From Azospirillum sp. TSH100 (GTDB lineage Bacteria > Pseudomonadota > Alphaproteobacteria > Azospirillales > Azospirillaceae): a stretch of DNA of 64,000 nt. Shown in pieces: positions 42,646 to 51,692 of this stretch. The translations under genes and the position numbers were made by a program. The stretch spans positions 578,501 to 642,500 of the forward strand of contig NZ_CP039635.1 in the NCBI RefSeq assembly GCF_004923295.1. The letters are read 5' to 3'. Position 1 is the first letter of the stretch; each line of letters starts with the position of its first letter. Below the pieces are notes generated by a model. The model searched no databases. It worked only from the letters and a program-made list of their open reading frames with translations, and was not told where the DNA came from.

Positions 42646-43596
42646 TCAGCGGAGCGCCAGCCGCCAGGGGATCATGGCGTCGGCGATGCCGATGGCGACG
42701 CGCTGGGCGATGTCGGCGTCGGCTGCCGCCACCGCCAGCGCCTTGGCCAGCGGCGAGGGCGGGTCGCGGTCGGCATAGGCCAACCCGACGACGTGGCTCA
42801 GCTCCGGATCGACCAGCGGCAGGGCGACGATGTCGGGATGCGGCGGCACGAAGGTCAGCAGTTGCCCCGGAACGATGCTGGCGCAGCTGCCGGCGCGGAC
42901 GATGGTGTAGAGGGTGACGATGGAGTTGGTCTCCATCACCGGCTCCACCTTGCGGCCGGTCATGCGGAAGGCGGTGTCGGCGATGCGGCGGTTCTGCATG
43001 TCCGGGGTCAGCAGGCAGAGCCGCAAGCTCGCCGCCGTCTCCCACGGCACCGCCCCTTGCGCGATCAGCTCCTCCGCCAGCTCGTCGCGGCGGGCCAGCA
43101 GATGGTAGCGCTCGGTGTAGAGCGGCAGGGTGCGGACGTTGTTCAGCGGCTCGTTGTCGAGATAGGTGATGGCGGCGTCCAACTCGAACTCGTCGAGGCC
43201 GCGCTGGATCTCGCGTGAGCTGAGCGAGATGACGCTGGAGCGGATGTGCGGGAAGCGCGTGGTGAAGGGCGTCATCACATGGGGCACCACCGGCAGGGCG
43301 GTGGGGATGGCGCCCACCCGCAGATGGCCGGTGACGCCCTGGGCCAGCGCCAGCAGCTCGTGACGCAAATTGTCGCGCTCGCCGACGATGCGGCGGGCAT
43401 ATTCCAGCACCTTCAGCCCCTCCGGCGTGAAGCCTTCAAACTTCTGGCCGCGCTCGACGATGGGGACCTGAAGCTCCTCCTCCAGCTGGCGGATGGCGTT
43501 GGAGAGGGTCGGCTGCGAGACGTGGCAGCTTTCCGCCGCGCGGCCGAAATGCTTTTCGCGCGAGAGAGCCAGCAGATAGACGAACTTGCGGAACAT
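42646..43596 (-). CDS. LysR-family regulator, probably of the fds operon
   Basis: A 316-residue LysR protein. Its winged helix (FVYLLALSREKHFGRAAESCHVSQPTLSNAIRQLEEEL) begins almost at the N-terminus, and the effector domain (HLRVGAIPTALPVVPHVMTPF...) follows from about residue 92. A LysR regulator named FdsR precedes fds genes in Cupriavidus. Position and the nearby T-N11-A palindrome make this the likely counterpart; the effector, perhaps formate, is inference. It is on the same strand as fds, 189 bases upstream of fdsG, and starts 18 bases after the SMP-30 gene start region would end on the opposite side, i.e. 18 bases before its stop. Confidence 0.9.
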   Translation of the reverse strand: MFRKFVYLLALSREKHFGRAAESCHVSQPTLSNAIRQLEEELQVPIVERGQKFEGFTPEGLKVLEYARRIVGERDNLRHELLALAQGVTGHLRVGAIPTALPVVPHVMTPFTTRFPHIRSSVISLSSREIQRGLDEFELDAAITYLDNEPLNNVRTLPLYTERYHLLARRDELAEELIAQGAVPWETAASLRLCLLTPDMQNRRIADTAFRMTGRKVEPVMETNSIVTLYTIVRAGSCASIVPGQLLTFVPPHPDIVALPLVDPELSHVVGLAYADRDPPSPLAKALAVAAADADIAQRVAIGIADAMIPWRLALR

Positions 43597-43614
43597 CGCC
43601 GGCCCCCTCCCCGC

Positions 43615-44520
43615 TCAGGCTTCCGGATCGAAGGGCGGGACCGGCAGGCCCGGCACATCGACCGTCATGGCGAACAGGCCGCCGGACTGCGGCAGCCGCT
43701 CCAGCTCGTCCGCCGGGCGGCCGGCGCTGGCGGTGGTGACAAAGAGCGTGCGCAGGTCGGGGCCGCCGAAGGCCACCATGGTCGGGCAGCGCGCCGGCAG
43801 CGGGTGTTCCGAGAGCAGCACCCCGTCCGGCGAGAAGCGCGCGACCCGCCCGCCCTCGTAGAGCGCCGACCAGTAGCAGCCCTCCGCATCCACCGCCGCC
43901 CCGTCCGGCCGGCCGCGGTCGCCGTCCTTCGGCTCCAGCCGGATGAAGATTTCGCCGTCGGAGATCGCGCCGGTCGCCGGATCGTAGCGGTAGCGGCGGA
44001 CGGTGAAGGTCGGGGTGTCGGCATGATAGAGCGTCCGCCCGTCCGGGCTGAAGGCCAGCCCGTTGGAGGTCAGCAGCCCGCCGGCCAGCACCGCCAGCCC
44101 GCGCCGGTCATAGCGGTAGAGATGCGCCTTGCCGCCGGCCTTCGGCTCGTCCAGCGTGCCGGCCAGATAGCGGCCGGCGGGATCGGTCCTGCCGTCGTTG
44201 AAGCGGCTGGCGCCCTGGTCCTCCGGATTGGCGGCGAGGCAGGCGACCGGCCGCCCCTCCCCGTCCAGCTGCCACAGGCCGGAGCGCAGGCCGGCGATGA
44301 AGCCGCCGCCCTTGCGCGGGGCGACGCAGCCGATCTCCTCCGGCAGAGCCATCACCCGGTTGGCGCCGGTGGCGGGATCGAAGCGGTTCAGCGCCTTGCC
44401 CTTGATGTCGACCCAATAGAGCGCCTGCTCGTCCACCGACCAGACCGGCCCCTCGCCCAGCCTGGCACGGGCATCGAGCACGCAGGTGAAGGTCGGGGCG
44501 GAGGCAGGGCCGGCGGTCAT
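43615..44520 (-). CDS. SMP-30/gluconolactonase family protein
   Basis: A 301-residue six-bladed beta-propeller lactonase. Family segments: ARLGEGPVWSVDEQALYWVDIKG (metal-binding Glu), ASRFNDGRTDPAGRYLAGT (Asn and Asp near the metal), TSNGLAFSPDGRTLYHADT and RPDGAAVDAEGCYWSALYEGGRVARFSPDG. It would hydrolyse a sugar-acid lactone. I chose the ATG at 44520 (MTAGPASAPTFTCVLDARARLG). The gene ends 18 bases before the LysR start on the same strand, so read-through into the LysR gene and fds is possible. No sugar dehydrogenase lies adjacent. Confidence 0.92.
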   Translation of the reverse strand: MTAGPASAPTFTCVLDARARLGEGPVWSVDEQALYWVDIKGKALNRFDPATGANRVMALPEEIGCVAPRKGGGFIAGLRSGLWQLDGEGRPVACLAANPEDQGASRFNDGRTDPAGRYLAGTLDEPKAGGKAHLYRYDRRGLAVLAGGLLTSNGLAFSPDGRTLYHADTPTFTVRRYRYDPATGAISDGEIFIRLEPKDGDRGRPDGAAVDAEGCYWSALYEGGRVARFSPDGVLLSEHPLPARCPTMVAFGGPDLRTLFVTTASAGRPADELERLPQSGGLFAMTVDVPGLPVPPFDPEA

Positions 44521-44696
44521 CGCGTGATCCTCGGTGGTCGAACGGACCCGCAGGGTCGGACAGTTCGGCCGCGCGATCAAGCCCGCAGGTGGGGCCGGAC
44601 CGTTGGGGGGCGGCGGAGGGATGGAACGGCGTGGAACGTTTTCCGGCGGCTGTTGCATGGTCCGGCCGGCATCCGGCGGGCGGGCGTCCGGAGCCC

Positions 44697-45413
44697 CTAC
44701 CGGCGCCAGGAGAAGGGGCCGGCGGCGCGGCGGCTGACCGGGCCGGGGTTGAGGTTGGGATACTCCTCATACCGGTTGAGGGTGTAGGGGAAGACGCCCT
44801 TCGGCCCCTCCGCCTCCGGCTGGGCCAGGACGGCGGCGACCATGGCCGGGCTGGGCGGGTGGCGCTCGCGCAGGGCGCCGGGGATGGCGTCGTCGTCCAG
44901 TTCGGGGACGGTGACGGCGGGCGGGTCTTCGGGTTTCGGGGCCGGGACGAGGCCGGCGGCCGACGGATCGTTGGGCTGGCGGTCGGGCTGGGCGGGCGGC
45001 CGCTTGGCCGTGGGCAGGTCGAGGCCGGCGAACAGGCCGAGCCGTTCGGCCAGCCAGCGGACGGTGGCGGGATCGCCAGATGAGACCAGCCGCTCGATCT
45101 GTTCGGCCACGAGGATGCGCAGGGAGGACAGGCGCAGTTCGGCCTCGCGGTTCAGCGCCTGCCGCTCCCACCACACCCTGTGACGGAAGTCCTTGGAGCC
45201 GTAATAGGCGCGCCAGAGGGTGGTGCGGCTGCACCCCATGGCGCGCGAGACCTGGAGGAAGCTGTTGCCGCGCGCCAGCATGCCGGCGGCCATGATCCAC
45301 TGCTCTTCATGGAACTGCGAACCGGGGACCAGCGAGCCTTCGGACGGGGTCGGCGGCTCTTCGGCCCAGCGGGGGAAGTTGTCGTTGTTGAAGCTGCGGC
45401 TGTCGAGGGGCAT
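44697..45413 (-). CDS. Helix-turn-helix protein of unknown function (terminase-small-subunit-like)
   Basis: A 238-residue protein from the ATG at 45413 (MPLDSRSFNNDNFPRWAEEPP). Residues 35-75 contain a clear helix-turn-helix (WIMAAGMLARGNSFLQVSRAMGCSRTTLWRAYYGS), followed by a long charged helix with LRILVAEQIERLVSSGDPATVRWLAERLGLF. The rest is Pro-rich with a conserved-looking tail (VFPYTLNRYEEYPNLNPGP). HTH plus coiled coil resembles phage terminase small subunits or transposon-linked helpers, but I cannot assign it. Codon use is like the host, unlike the AT-rich cassette next to it. An AGGAT-TTTT-ATCCT palindrome lies 42 bases upstream and may be its own operator. Confidence 0.65.
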   Translation of the reverse strand: MPLDSRSFNNDNFPRWAEEPPTPSEGSLVPGSQFHEEQWIMAAGMLARGNSFLQVSRAMGCSRTTLWRAYYGSKDFRHRVWWERQALNREAELRLSSLRILVAEQIERLVSSGDPATVRWLAERLGLFAGLDLPTAKRPPAQPDRQPNDPSAAGLVPAPKPEDPPAVTVPELDDDAIPGALRERHPPSPAMVAAVLAQPEAEGPKGVFPYTLNRYEEYPNLNPGPVSRRAAGPFSWRR

Positions 45414-45454
45414 GGCGTGGCTCCGCGAATGAGGGGGCATTGCGGAGAGAGTAT

Positions 45455-45468
45455 AGGATTTTTATCCT
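45455..45468. promoter_or_regulatory. Small palindrome upstream of the HTH gene
   Basis: AGGATTTTTATCCT: 5-bp arms with a TTTT spacer, in the 179-base gap between the AT-rich cassette and the HTH gene. Possible operator; the rest of the gap shows nothing clear. Confidence 0.35.
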
Positions 45469-45592
45469 GCTGTGGGGCGGTTTTGGGAAAAAGGGGGATA
45501 AACGGATGCGGGAGTAACTGCTTCCACTACGAAACGGACGATACCATCGAGAATCGCCCCTGGTCTTTCCAATAGACAATGAAGTAGATAAA

Positions 45593-46615
45593 TTAGGCTT
45601 TCTCAACCACAACAGATACTTTTGATACGTTGTATACCGTAACATTGCCACCGGTTGCCTTATTGGGATCAAAGAGCGCAAGGTTTATCCCATCGCTTAC
45701 AGAACTACGATAAACGACTCCATCAAATCCAATTTTCTTAATAAATTCACATAAATATTGACTAGGTATATAATCAATGGCGGCGCCTGAAGGCAAAACT
45801 GGCCGTGTAAGCTCCTCTCCAAGCCGCTCCAAGAACGGAAGATCAGCACGCAATTGACCGATAGCACTTGCATCCTCAAGAATAAATGGAGATACAAGCT
45901 TGCGTGGTTCACGCAGGTCAACTGCAAGTATTTCAGGGATTGTAAAATCGGCTACACAAGCAACCTCACCTGTATGCGGCCTCACCTCAGCTGCGGCCGT
46001 CTCAGGCTTTGACCCTAAATAGAGATAGGGGATTCCAGCTGGGTTTGCGCGTCCATGCGATGCTAGCCGATTGGGTGGGGCGCCCATTTTGTCGATTGTA
46101 TAGTTTTCGCCACCAGACCGAATACGTGCACGATACCAAGCACGCGGGAGCTTAGTAGCTGTCAAATGATACAGTAAATGACGGAGACGATCAGTGTCGA
46201 TATTCGTATCTAAAAACCACCGGTTTCGGTGCATCATTTCATCTCGCAACGTCTCCCATTGCAATAACCCTTCACTCTTATAGCTGGGAGATGGAGCAAA
46301 TAATTCTCGCACGATATCGCCATCACTAAGAATATCAGCTAATAGCTCTTTCGTGTGGGCAACATCCATCACATTGTGGGAGAAGAGCTTCCAATCTTCT
46401 TTCAACCAATGTGCGAGTGGCTGTCCTTGTTCATTCAGTTCATAAATGCCTATGATCAACTCAAAATAGGGCGCCAGCAATTGCGGCCTGAGTACATCGA
46501 CATTTACAGTACCACAATAATCACAAGTTCCAGGTTTCGCCTCAAGAAAAGGGAAAATCCGTTCTCTCAGGCCCTGATCATCAAAGCATTCCGGGCAACA
46601 CATGCGATTTGGCAT
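45593..46615 (-). CDS. RES-domain protein with N-terminal zinc ribbon (putative NAD+-degrading effector)
   Basis: A 340-residue protein, last of a three-gene AT-rich operon. Residues 6-34 carry two Cys pairs (CPEC and CDYCG), a zinc-ribbon-like module. A helical middle (about 40-145) resembles the HEPN/RES N-terminal domain. From about 150 the RES domain is visible: LPRAWYRARI (conserved Arg), GRANPAGIPYLYLGSKPETAAAEVRPHTG (conserved Glu) and a late SSVSDGINLALFDP. RES proteins with an Xre partner are toxins that split NAD+ by phosphorolysis. Here no Xre antitoxin is present; the partners are sce7725 and sce7726. It starts 2 bases after the sce7725 stop. Many A/T-ending codons mark it as acquired. 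Confidence 0.8.
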   Translation of the reverse strand: MPNRMCCPECFDDQGLRERIFPFLEAKPGTCDYCGTVNVDVLRPQLLAPYFELIIGIYELNEQGQPLAHWLKEDWKLFSHNVMDVAHTKELLADILSDGDIVRELFAPSPSYKSEGLLQWETLRDEMMHRNRWFLDTNIDTDRLRHLLYHLTATKLPRAWYRARIRSGGENYTIDKMGAPPNRLASHGRANPAGIPYLYLGSKPETAAAEVRPHTGEVACVADFTIPEILAVDLREPRKLVSPFILEDASAIGQLRADLPFLERLGEELTRPVLPSGAAIDYIPSQYLCEFIKKIGFDGVVYRSSVSDGINLALFDPNKATGGNVTVYNVSKVSVVVEKA

Positions 46616-46617
46616 TA

Positions 46618-47562
46618 TTATTTTCTCAAGTAATCAGAGAAAGTTTCGATATGATGTTTCATCGAGAGCTTCTTCACGTAGCCAAGACCTGGGAAGTGAC
46701 CTTTAGTATGCAACTCACGGAACTCTCTGATTGCACTAGACTCAAATAGTTTAGAATTTCCACTATCAAGCTTGTCGATAAGCTTTTCCAATGCCTGGGC
46801 AAACTTACCAGCTGGATCGGTTGGCGTATCGTTCTTAGTTGACACAAAATGATAAACGAACATCACATCATCTTTATCAGGATCGATGAAGGTAAGATGG
46901 ATTGCCACCGCATAAGCAGGACCACCACCTTCAGAATAACTATCCCCAACAATCAGAAAATCGCCAAAGCCATTCACATTCAATTCGCTGTATGTCAAGT
47001 GTAACTCAGAAAACTCCTCAACAGGAATTTTCGCATATTCTGAGTTTTTCCTACGCTTGAATCCATCTCTTAAAAGAACACGATTACTAGTATCAAAATG
47101 CTTGCGATATAAAATATTTGCATGCTCCTCAAAAAACACATGGTGAGTTTGCGGAAGATTTCTTCCTAGATGTTCTGCAAGCCCCTTCTGCGCTGCGAAT
47201 CCGGCATGAATAAAAGTCGGGTTATACCGCTTATGAGCTTCAAAGGCAGCAATCGCTTGGTCAAGGCTAGTCCCGGCGCTAAGAAATATGCCTGCAGAGA
47301 TAGCAGCATTCCCAATATAGTTAGCTTGCAGTAACTCAGTGATCACAGTTCCATCTTCTTGATGATCCCCATGATAAGGGTTAATAATAACAATCGCGCG
47401 CCCATTAGCGTCACAGATGGCCTTTAATGTCTTTTCCAGGCCACTAAGAGCTTCTCTTACCGGCTCAATGATTGGTATGAATCCGGCATTTGCCATTAAT
47501 GCTGCCGTTTCACGGATGGTAATGAGTTCAAACTGCTTTCCACGAAAGTAAGGATGGTACAT
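46618..47562 (-). CDS. sce7725-family protein
   Basis: A 314-residue protein. I start it at the ATG at 47562 (MYHPYFRGKQFELITIRETAALM), the conserved N-terminus of sce7725-family proteins, instead of the TTG five codons upstream. It looks like a TIM-barrel-like protein, related to the phage T4 beta-protein family as I recall: FIPIIEPVREALSGLEKTL, RAIVIINPYHGD, PTFIHAGFAAQKGL, DFLIVGDSYSEGGGPAYAVAIHLTFI. Biochemical function is unknown. It nearly always sits beside an sce7726 gene, as here (5-base gap). Codon use is AT-rich. A role in phage defence is inference. Confidence 0.82.
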   Translation of the reverse strand: MYHPYFRGKQFELITIRETAALMANAGFIPIIEPVREALSGLEKTLKAICDANGRAIVIINPYHGDHQEDGTVITELLQANYIGNAAISAGIFLSAGTSLDQAIAAFEAHKRYNPTFIHAGFAAQKGLAEHLGRNLPQTHHVFFEEHANILYRKHFDTSNRVLLRDGFKRRKNSEYAKIPVEEFSELHLTYSELNVNGFGDFLIVGDSYSEGGGPAYAVAIHLTFIDPDKDDVMFVYHFVSTKNDTPTDPAGKFAQALEKLIDKLDSGNSKLFESSAIREFRELHTKGHFPGLGYVKKLSMKHHIETFSDYLRK

Positions 47563-47567
47563 TTGTA

Positions 47568-48467
47568 TTATATCCAAGTCTTTGCCGCTTCGAGCGGTGT
47601 CGTGACGGCTCCAACAAGGCGGTCATGATCGGCCCGGCGAACAGGGATCGACAGTGCCGCAGCATGGAGTGAAGCCGGCAATTGATTAATGAGGCCACCC
47701 AATGGCGCGAGATTGCGCGTTTGCTTCAACGTCTGCACAAACTCACGATGTAGTATGGCGGGTTGTAGATTAGCGAACAATTCACGCAACATACCATATC
47801 GCTGCGTGTTCGGAACAGTGGGAACAGCAATGCCGAGGGATTTAAGGATCGCTTCGGCTTCTGCTGATCGCAATGATTCGAACACCGTCACAGGACAGAT
47901 ACGTTCTGGGCAATCATGAGCATCACGTACCACTGAAATTTGATAACGCTTGGACAAACACATAATGCCGACATCATCTGTCACTACCTGTCGAACGCTT
48001 TCTACATGGTTTTCACTGACAATTACGTTAACTGTTGCAAATACATTTTTGTAATTTTCAATCTGGTTTTCCAGTCTAGAGAGTGAATCCCGCTCGGACT
48101 TGATTTCGTAGACACTCGACGTGCCATTGAGAATAACCAAATCCGCCTTACATGAACCGGCACGAAATTCATTTAGCATTGATGCGGTATGCAACGAGTG
48201 CTTTCCGATCAGAATCTTTTTTACTATAGCAGCACGGTAAATATACTCGTCGCGCTGTCCAGCAATCTGAAGCACCTTGAACGCAGCGTCAAATGCGTCG
48301 CCGACACTCGCATCTGCACGGCAGCTCTGCACAATGCCTGTTTGCTCTACTAGGCGTTTGAACAGGGCAGAGCGCCCTCTTTTAGCCATCTCTTGAAAGA
48401 CAGCCGAAGAAAATAGGCGCGTCAATGCCGACAGTTCAGACACACTCGGCTTCAATTTACCCCCCAT
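47568..48467 (-). CDS. sce7726-family protein, PD-(D/E)XK nuclease-like
   Basis: A 299-residue protein, first of the AT-rich operon. The start is uncertain: ATG at 48467 (MGGKLKPSVSELSALTRLF) or an in-frame GTG at 48536; homology as I recall it begins near LSALTRLF. Residues 95-130 carry MLNEFRAGSCKADLVIL then SSVYEIKSERDSLSRLENQI, i.e. Asp109, Glu121 and Lys123 in the D-x(n)-E-x-K pattern of PD-(D/E)XK nucleases, with a following Arg/Gln helix. The C-terminal half is unrecognised. Its stop overlaps the start zone of sce7725. The high-GC sensor kinase gene upstream ends 84 bases before, marking the left (5') edge of the cassette. Confidence 0.78.
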   Translation of the reverse strand: MGGKLKPSVSELSALTRLFSSAVFQEMAKRGRSALFKRLVEQTGIVQSCRADASVGDAFDAAFKVLQIAGQRDEYIYRAAIVKKILIGKHSLHTASMLNEFRAGSCKADLVILNGTSSVYEIKSERDSLSRLENQIENYKNVFATVNVIVSENHVESVRQVVTDDVGIMCLSKRYQISVVRDAHDCPERICPVTVFESLRSAEAEAILKSLGIAVPTVPNTQRYGMLRELFANLQPAILHREFVQTLKQTRNLAPLGGLINQLPASLHAAALSIPVRRADHDRLVGAVTTPLEAAKTWI

Positions 48468-48551
48468 ATGCCGCGCGTCATAGAGCGCGCCGACAGTCGT
48501 TCGATTGCCCCGGATTGTGGCCCAAGGCCAACGCACATTCTACTAACTTCA

Positions 48552-51395
48552 TCACCCCTCCCCCATCGTCTCCACCGCCCGGCGCGAAGCAACGCACCGC
48601 GCGATCTCGCCCAGCATCTGGGCGCGGTCGATCGGCTTCGGCACGTGGCAGTCCATGCCGGCCTCGTAGCAGCGGGCGATGTCGTCCGGGAAGGTGTTGG
48701 CGGTCAGGGCGATGATGGCGACGCGGGACGCCGGCCCCGGCATGGCGCGGATGGCGCGCGTCGCCTCCAGCCCGTCCATCACCGGCATGTTGATGTCCAT
48801 CAGGATGGCGTCGAACGGCTCGCCCGCCGCTGTCCGGGCCACCGCCTCCACCGCCTGGGCGCCGTCCTCCACCGCCACCACGCGGTGGCCGGCCTGCTTC
48901 AGCAGGGTGACGGCCAGCAGGCGGTTCATCTCCACATCCTCCACCACCAGCACATGCAGGGCGCCCGCCGCCGGCTTCGCGGGCGGTGCCGCAGGGGAAG
49001 GCGGGACAGGAGCCGTGGCGGGCGCCGGAGGGGGTGAGGGCGCGGCAGCCCGCGGTGGCGCGGCGGGCGGCGGGGGCTCGGCGGCGGGGAGCGGGACAGG
49101 CTCCGCCACCTGCGGCGAAGCGGAGGCCGGCGGGCGCAGGCGGTCGAGCCGCTCGCGCAGTTCGGCCGGGTCATAGGGCTTGGCGATCAGGTCGTAGCCG
49201 CCCATCGCCACGTCGTCGGCCACCACCGCATGGGTGGCGAAGCCCGACGCCAGCAGAACCGGCAGGTCGGGGCGCAGGCGCCGCGCCTCGCGCGCCAGCT
49301 CGGCGCCGTTCATGCCCGGCGGCATCACGATGTCGCTGAACAGCAGGTCCAGCGGCTCGGTGCCGCGCAGAACCACCAGGGCCTCGCCGGCACCGGCGGC
49401 GGCGGTCACCCGGTGGCCCCAGCTGCGCAGCAGGGCGCAGCCGTTCTCGCGGATCTTGTTGTCGTCCTCCACCATCAGGATCGACAGGCTGGGACGGACG
49501 CTCGGTGATTGGCTTGCCGGAGGCCGGCCGGGGCGGTCGCTTTCATGCCCCATCCCGGCGCCCATCCCGGCGCCCATCCCGACGGCGACCCGCTCGGGCG
49601 GGAAATGGATGGTGACGGTGGTGCCCTGCCCCACCCGGCTCGCCAGGGTCAGCGTGCCGCCATGCAGCTCCACCAGCCGGCGGGTCAGCGGCAGGCCCAG
49701 GCCGGCGCCCTCGGTCTGGCGGTTCTCCGGGGTGGCGACGCGGGCATAGGCCAGCAGGACGCGGTCCAGATCCTGTTCGGGGATGCCGACGCCGTCGTCG
49801 CGCACCTCCAGCAGCAGGCCGCCGTCGGGCGCCGGGCCGGCGGTCAGCGACACCGAGCCGCCGGAGGGGGTGTATTTCACCGCGTTGGACAGCAGGTTCA
49901 GCAGGATCTGGCGGATGCGGCGCTCGTCCCCGCGCAGGGTCGGGGTGGCGGGGTCCACCGTCGCGGCGAGGGCGATGCCGGCGCGGGCGGCGCGCGGGGT
50001 CAGCAGGCGGACGGCGAAGGTGGCGGCGGCGTCGAGATCGACCGGCTCGTCGTCGAGGGCCAGCTGGCCGGATTCGGCGCGGACATGGTCGAGGATCTCG
50101 TTGATCAGCTCCAGCAGATGCTGGCCGCTGTCGCGGATGTTGACGGCGAAATCGCGGTAATGGGGGGTGCCCACCGGCCCCTCCGACTCGCGCGCGATCA
50201 GGTCGGCGAAGCCGATGACGGCGTTCATCGGCGTGCGCAGCTCGTGGCTCAGGCTCGCCAGGAACTCGGACTTGCTGCGGCTGGCCGCCTCCGCCGCGTG
50301 GCGGGCGTCCTGAAGCTCCGCCTCCATGATCTTGCGGGCGGTGACGTCGCGCTCGACGCTGACGTAATCCTGCGGCGCCCCCCAATCGTCGGTGACCAGC
50401 CGAACCGCCGCCTCGATCCACAGCCAGCGGCCGTCGGCATGGCGCAGCCGGTAGATGGTCTTCAGGGTCGGGCGCTCGGGCGTCAGGCGGGCGAGGCCGG
50501 CGGCAAGGGCGTCGCGGTCGTCGGGGTGGACCCGCTCCACCAGCGGGCGGCCGACCAGATCGGCAGGGGCGCAGCCCAGGCTGTCGCGCGTCGCCTCCGA
50601 ACAGAATCGGCGGACGCCGTCCAGCCCGATGCGGCCGATGATGTCGGTGACGCTGCGCGCCAGCAGGCGGTAGCGCGCCTCGCTGGCGCGGATCGCCCGC
50701 TCCGCCTCGTGGCGGCGGGTGATGTCGCGGGCGCCGACCGACAGCATGACGATGGCGCCGCTCGCGTCGCGGATCGGCACCTGCGACAGCTCCCACCAGC
50801 GGGTGACGCCGTCGTGGGTGTGCTGCTCCTCGAACCGGGTGGGGGCGCCGGCGTCGATGCAGGATTGCAGGTCGGCCGTCACCTTGGCGGCAAGGTCGGG
50901 CGGCAGCAGGGCGTCGATCGGCTTGCCCAGCGCCCGGGTCAGCCGGTCGCCCATCGCCCGGACGGCGGCGTCGTTGGCACGATGAAGGGTGAAGCCGCCG
51001 TCGGCGCCGACGCGGACGACGACCAGGATGTCGGCGGAGCTGTCGAAGACGGCGCGGAACAGGGCGGTGCTTTCGGCCAGCGCGGCCTCGTCGGCGAAAC
51101 GCCGGTGCTCGCGCGCCAGCAGCAGGGCGAACAGGCCGAGGCCGAGCGTGGCGATGGCGGCGACGGTGGCGGTCAGCGGCAGCGGCTCCACCGCCCGCAG
51201 GACAGGCTCGCGGTCGGGCGGCAGCAGGACCGTCAGCAGGGAAAGGGCGGCGGCGGCACAGACCAGCAGGGCGGCGAGCGCGGCGGCGGCGATGCGGCCG
51301 CTGCCGAACCGCCGCAGGATCCGGCGGTAGGCGAGCAGAACCAGCGCCAGCAGGACGACGCCATGCGCGAGGGCGATGATGATGCCCGTTCCCAT
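48552..51395 (-). CDS. Hybrid sensor histidine kinase (PAS-PAS-HisKA-HATPase-REC-REC)
   Basis: A 947-residue membrane kinase. Three hydrophobic segments occupy about residues 5-22, 37-60 and 75-95. Two PAS domains follow (about 110-235 and 245-365), then HisKA with the phospho-acceptor His in SLSHELRTPMNAVIGF, and HATPase_c with NLLSNAVKYTP, DDGVGIP and GAGLGLPLTRRLVELHGG. A Gly/Met repeat linker leads to receiver 1 (VEDDNKIRENG; phospho-Asp in LLFSDIVMPPGMNG; KPYDP). An Ala/Pro-rich linker of about 60 residues leads to receiver 2 (VVEDVEMNR; DAILMDINMPVMDG; KPIDR). The signal is unknown. It is divergent from another hybrid kinase at 51693. Confidence 0.92.
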   Translation of the reverse strand: MGTGIIIALAHGVVLLALVLLAYRRILRRFGSGRIAAAALAALLVCAAAALSLLTVLLPPDREPVLRAVEPLPLTATVAAIATLGLGLFALLLAREHRRFADEAALAESTALFRAVFDSSADILVVVRVGADGGFTLHRANDAAVRAMGDRLTRALGKPIDALLPPDLAAKVTADLQSCIDAGAPTRFEEQHTHDGVTRWWELSQVPIRDASGAIVMLSVGARDITRRHEAERAIRASEARYRLLARSVTDIIGRIGLDGVRRFCSEATRDSLGCAPADLVGRPLVERVHPDDRDALAAGLARLTPERPTLKTIYRLRHADGRWLWIEAAVRLVTDDWGAPQDYVSVERDVTARKIMEAELQDARHAAEAASRSKSEFLASLSHELRTPMNAVIGFADLIARESEGPVGTPHYRDFAVNIRDSGQHLLELINEILDHVRAESGQLALDDEPVDLDAAATFAVRLLTPRAARAGIALAATVDPATPTLRGDERRIRQILLNLLSNAVKYTPSGGSVSLTAGPAPDGGLLLEVRDDGVGIPEQDLDRVLLAYARVATPENRQTEGAGLGLPLTRRLVELHGGTLTLASRVGQGTTVTIHFPPERVAVGMGAGMGAGMGHESDRPGRPPASQSPSVRPSLSILMVEDDNKIRENGCALLRSWGHRVTAAAGAGEALVVLRGTEPLDLLFSDIVMPPGMNGAELAREARRLRPDLPVLLASGFATHAVVADDVAMGGYDLIAKPYDPAELRERLDRLRPPASASPQVAEPVPLPAAEPPPPAAPPRAAAPSPPPAPATAPVPPSPAAPPAKPAAGALHVLVVEDVEMNRLLAVTLLKQAGHRVVAVEDGAQAVEAVARTAAGEPFDAILMDINMPVMDGLEATRAIRAMPGPASRVAIIALTANTFPDDIARCYEAGMDCHVPKPIDRAQMLGEIARCVASRRAVETMGEG

Positions 51396-51557
51396 TGCTG
51401 CGCTCCCCCGCGGCTATGCCCCCACCCCTACGCCAACGGCTAAACCGCTCCCGGCCCTGTGCGTCAAAACCCGACGTGAATTTTTACACACGCAACCGAG
51501 CAAGAAGAAGAAGCAATAAGAAACAGTCATACTGCCCTTTTTCCCACTACTGCCGAT

Positions 51558-51581
51558 GATGCCGGCATGACCGCCGGCATC
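51558..51581. promoter_or_regulatory. Inverted repeat between divergent kinase genes
   Basis: GATGCCGGC and GCCGGCATC, a perfect 9-bp inverted repeat with a 6-base spacer, in the 297-base region between the two divergently read kinase genes. Operator-like; no U-tract. The remainder of the region includes an AT-rich, A/G-rich stretch (51480-51530) that may contain promoters. Confidence 0.4.
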
Positions 51582-51692
51582 GACGTCGCTGTCGTGTTCG
51601 GCCGCCGATTCGGCTAGGATGACGCCGCGTATCGTTCGTGTTCGCCATGTTCTCGGTGGCTGTTCTGGGTGACTGTTCTGGGTGGCTTCGGC

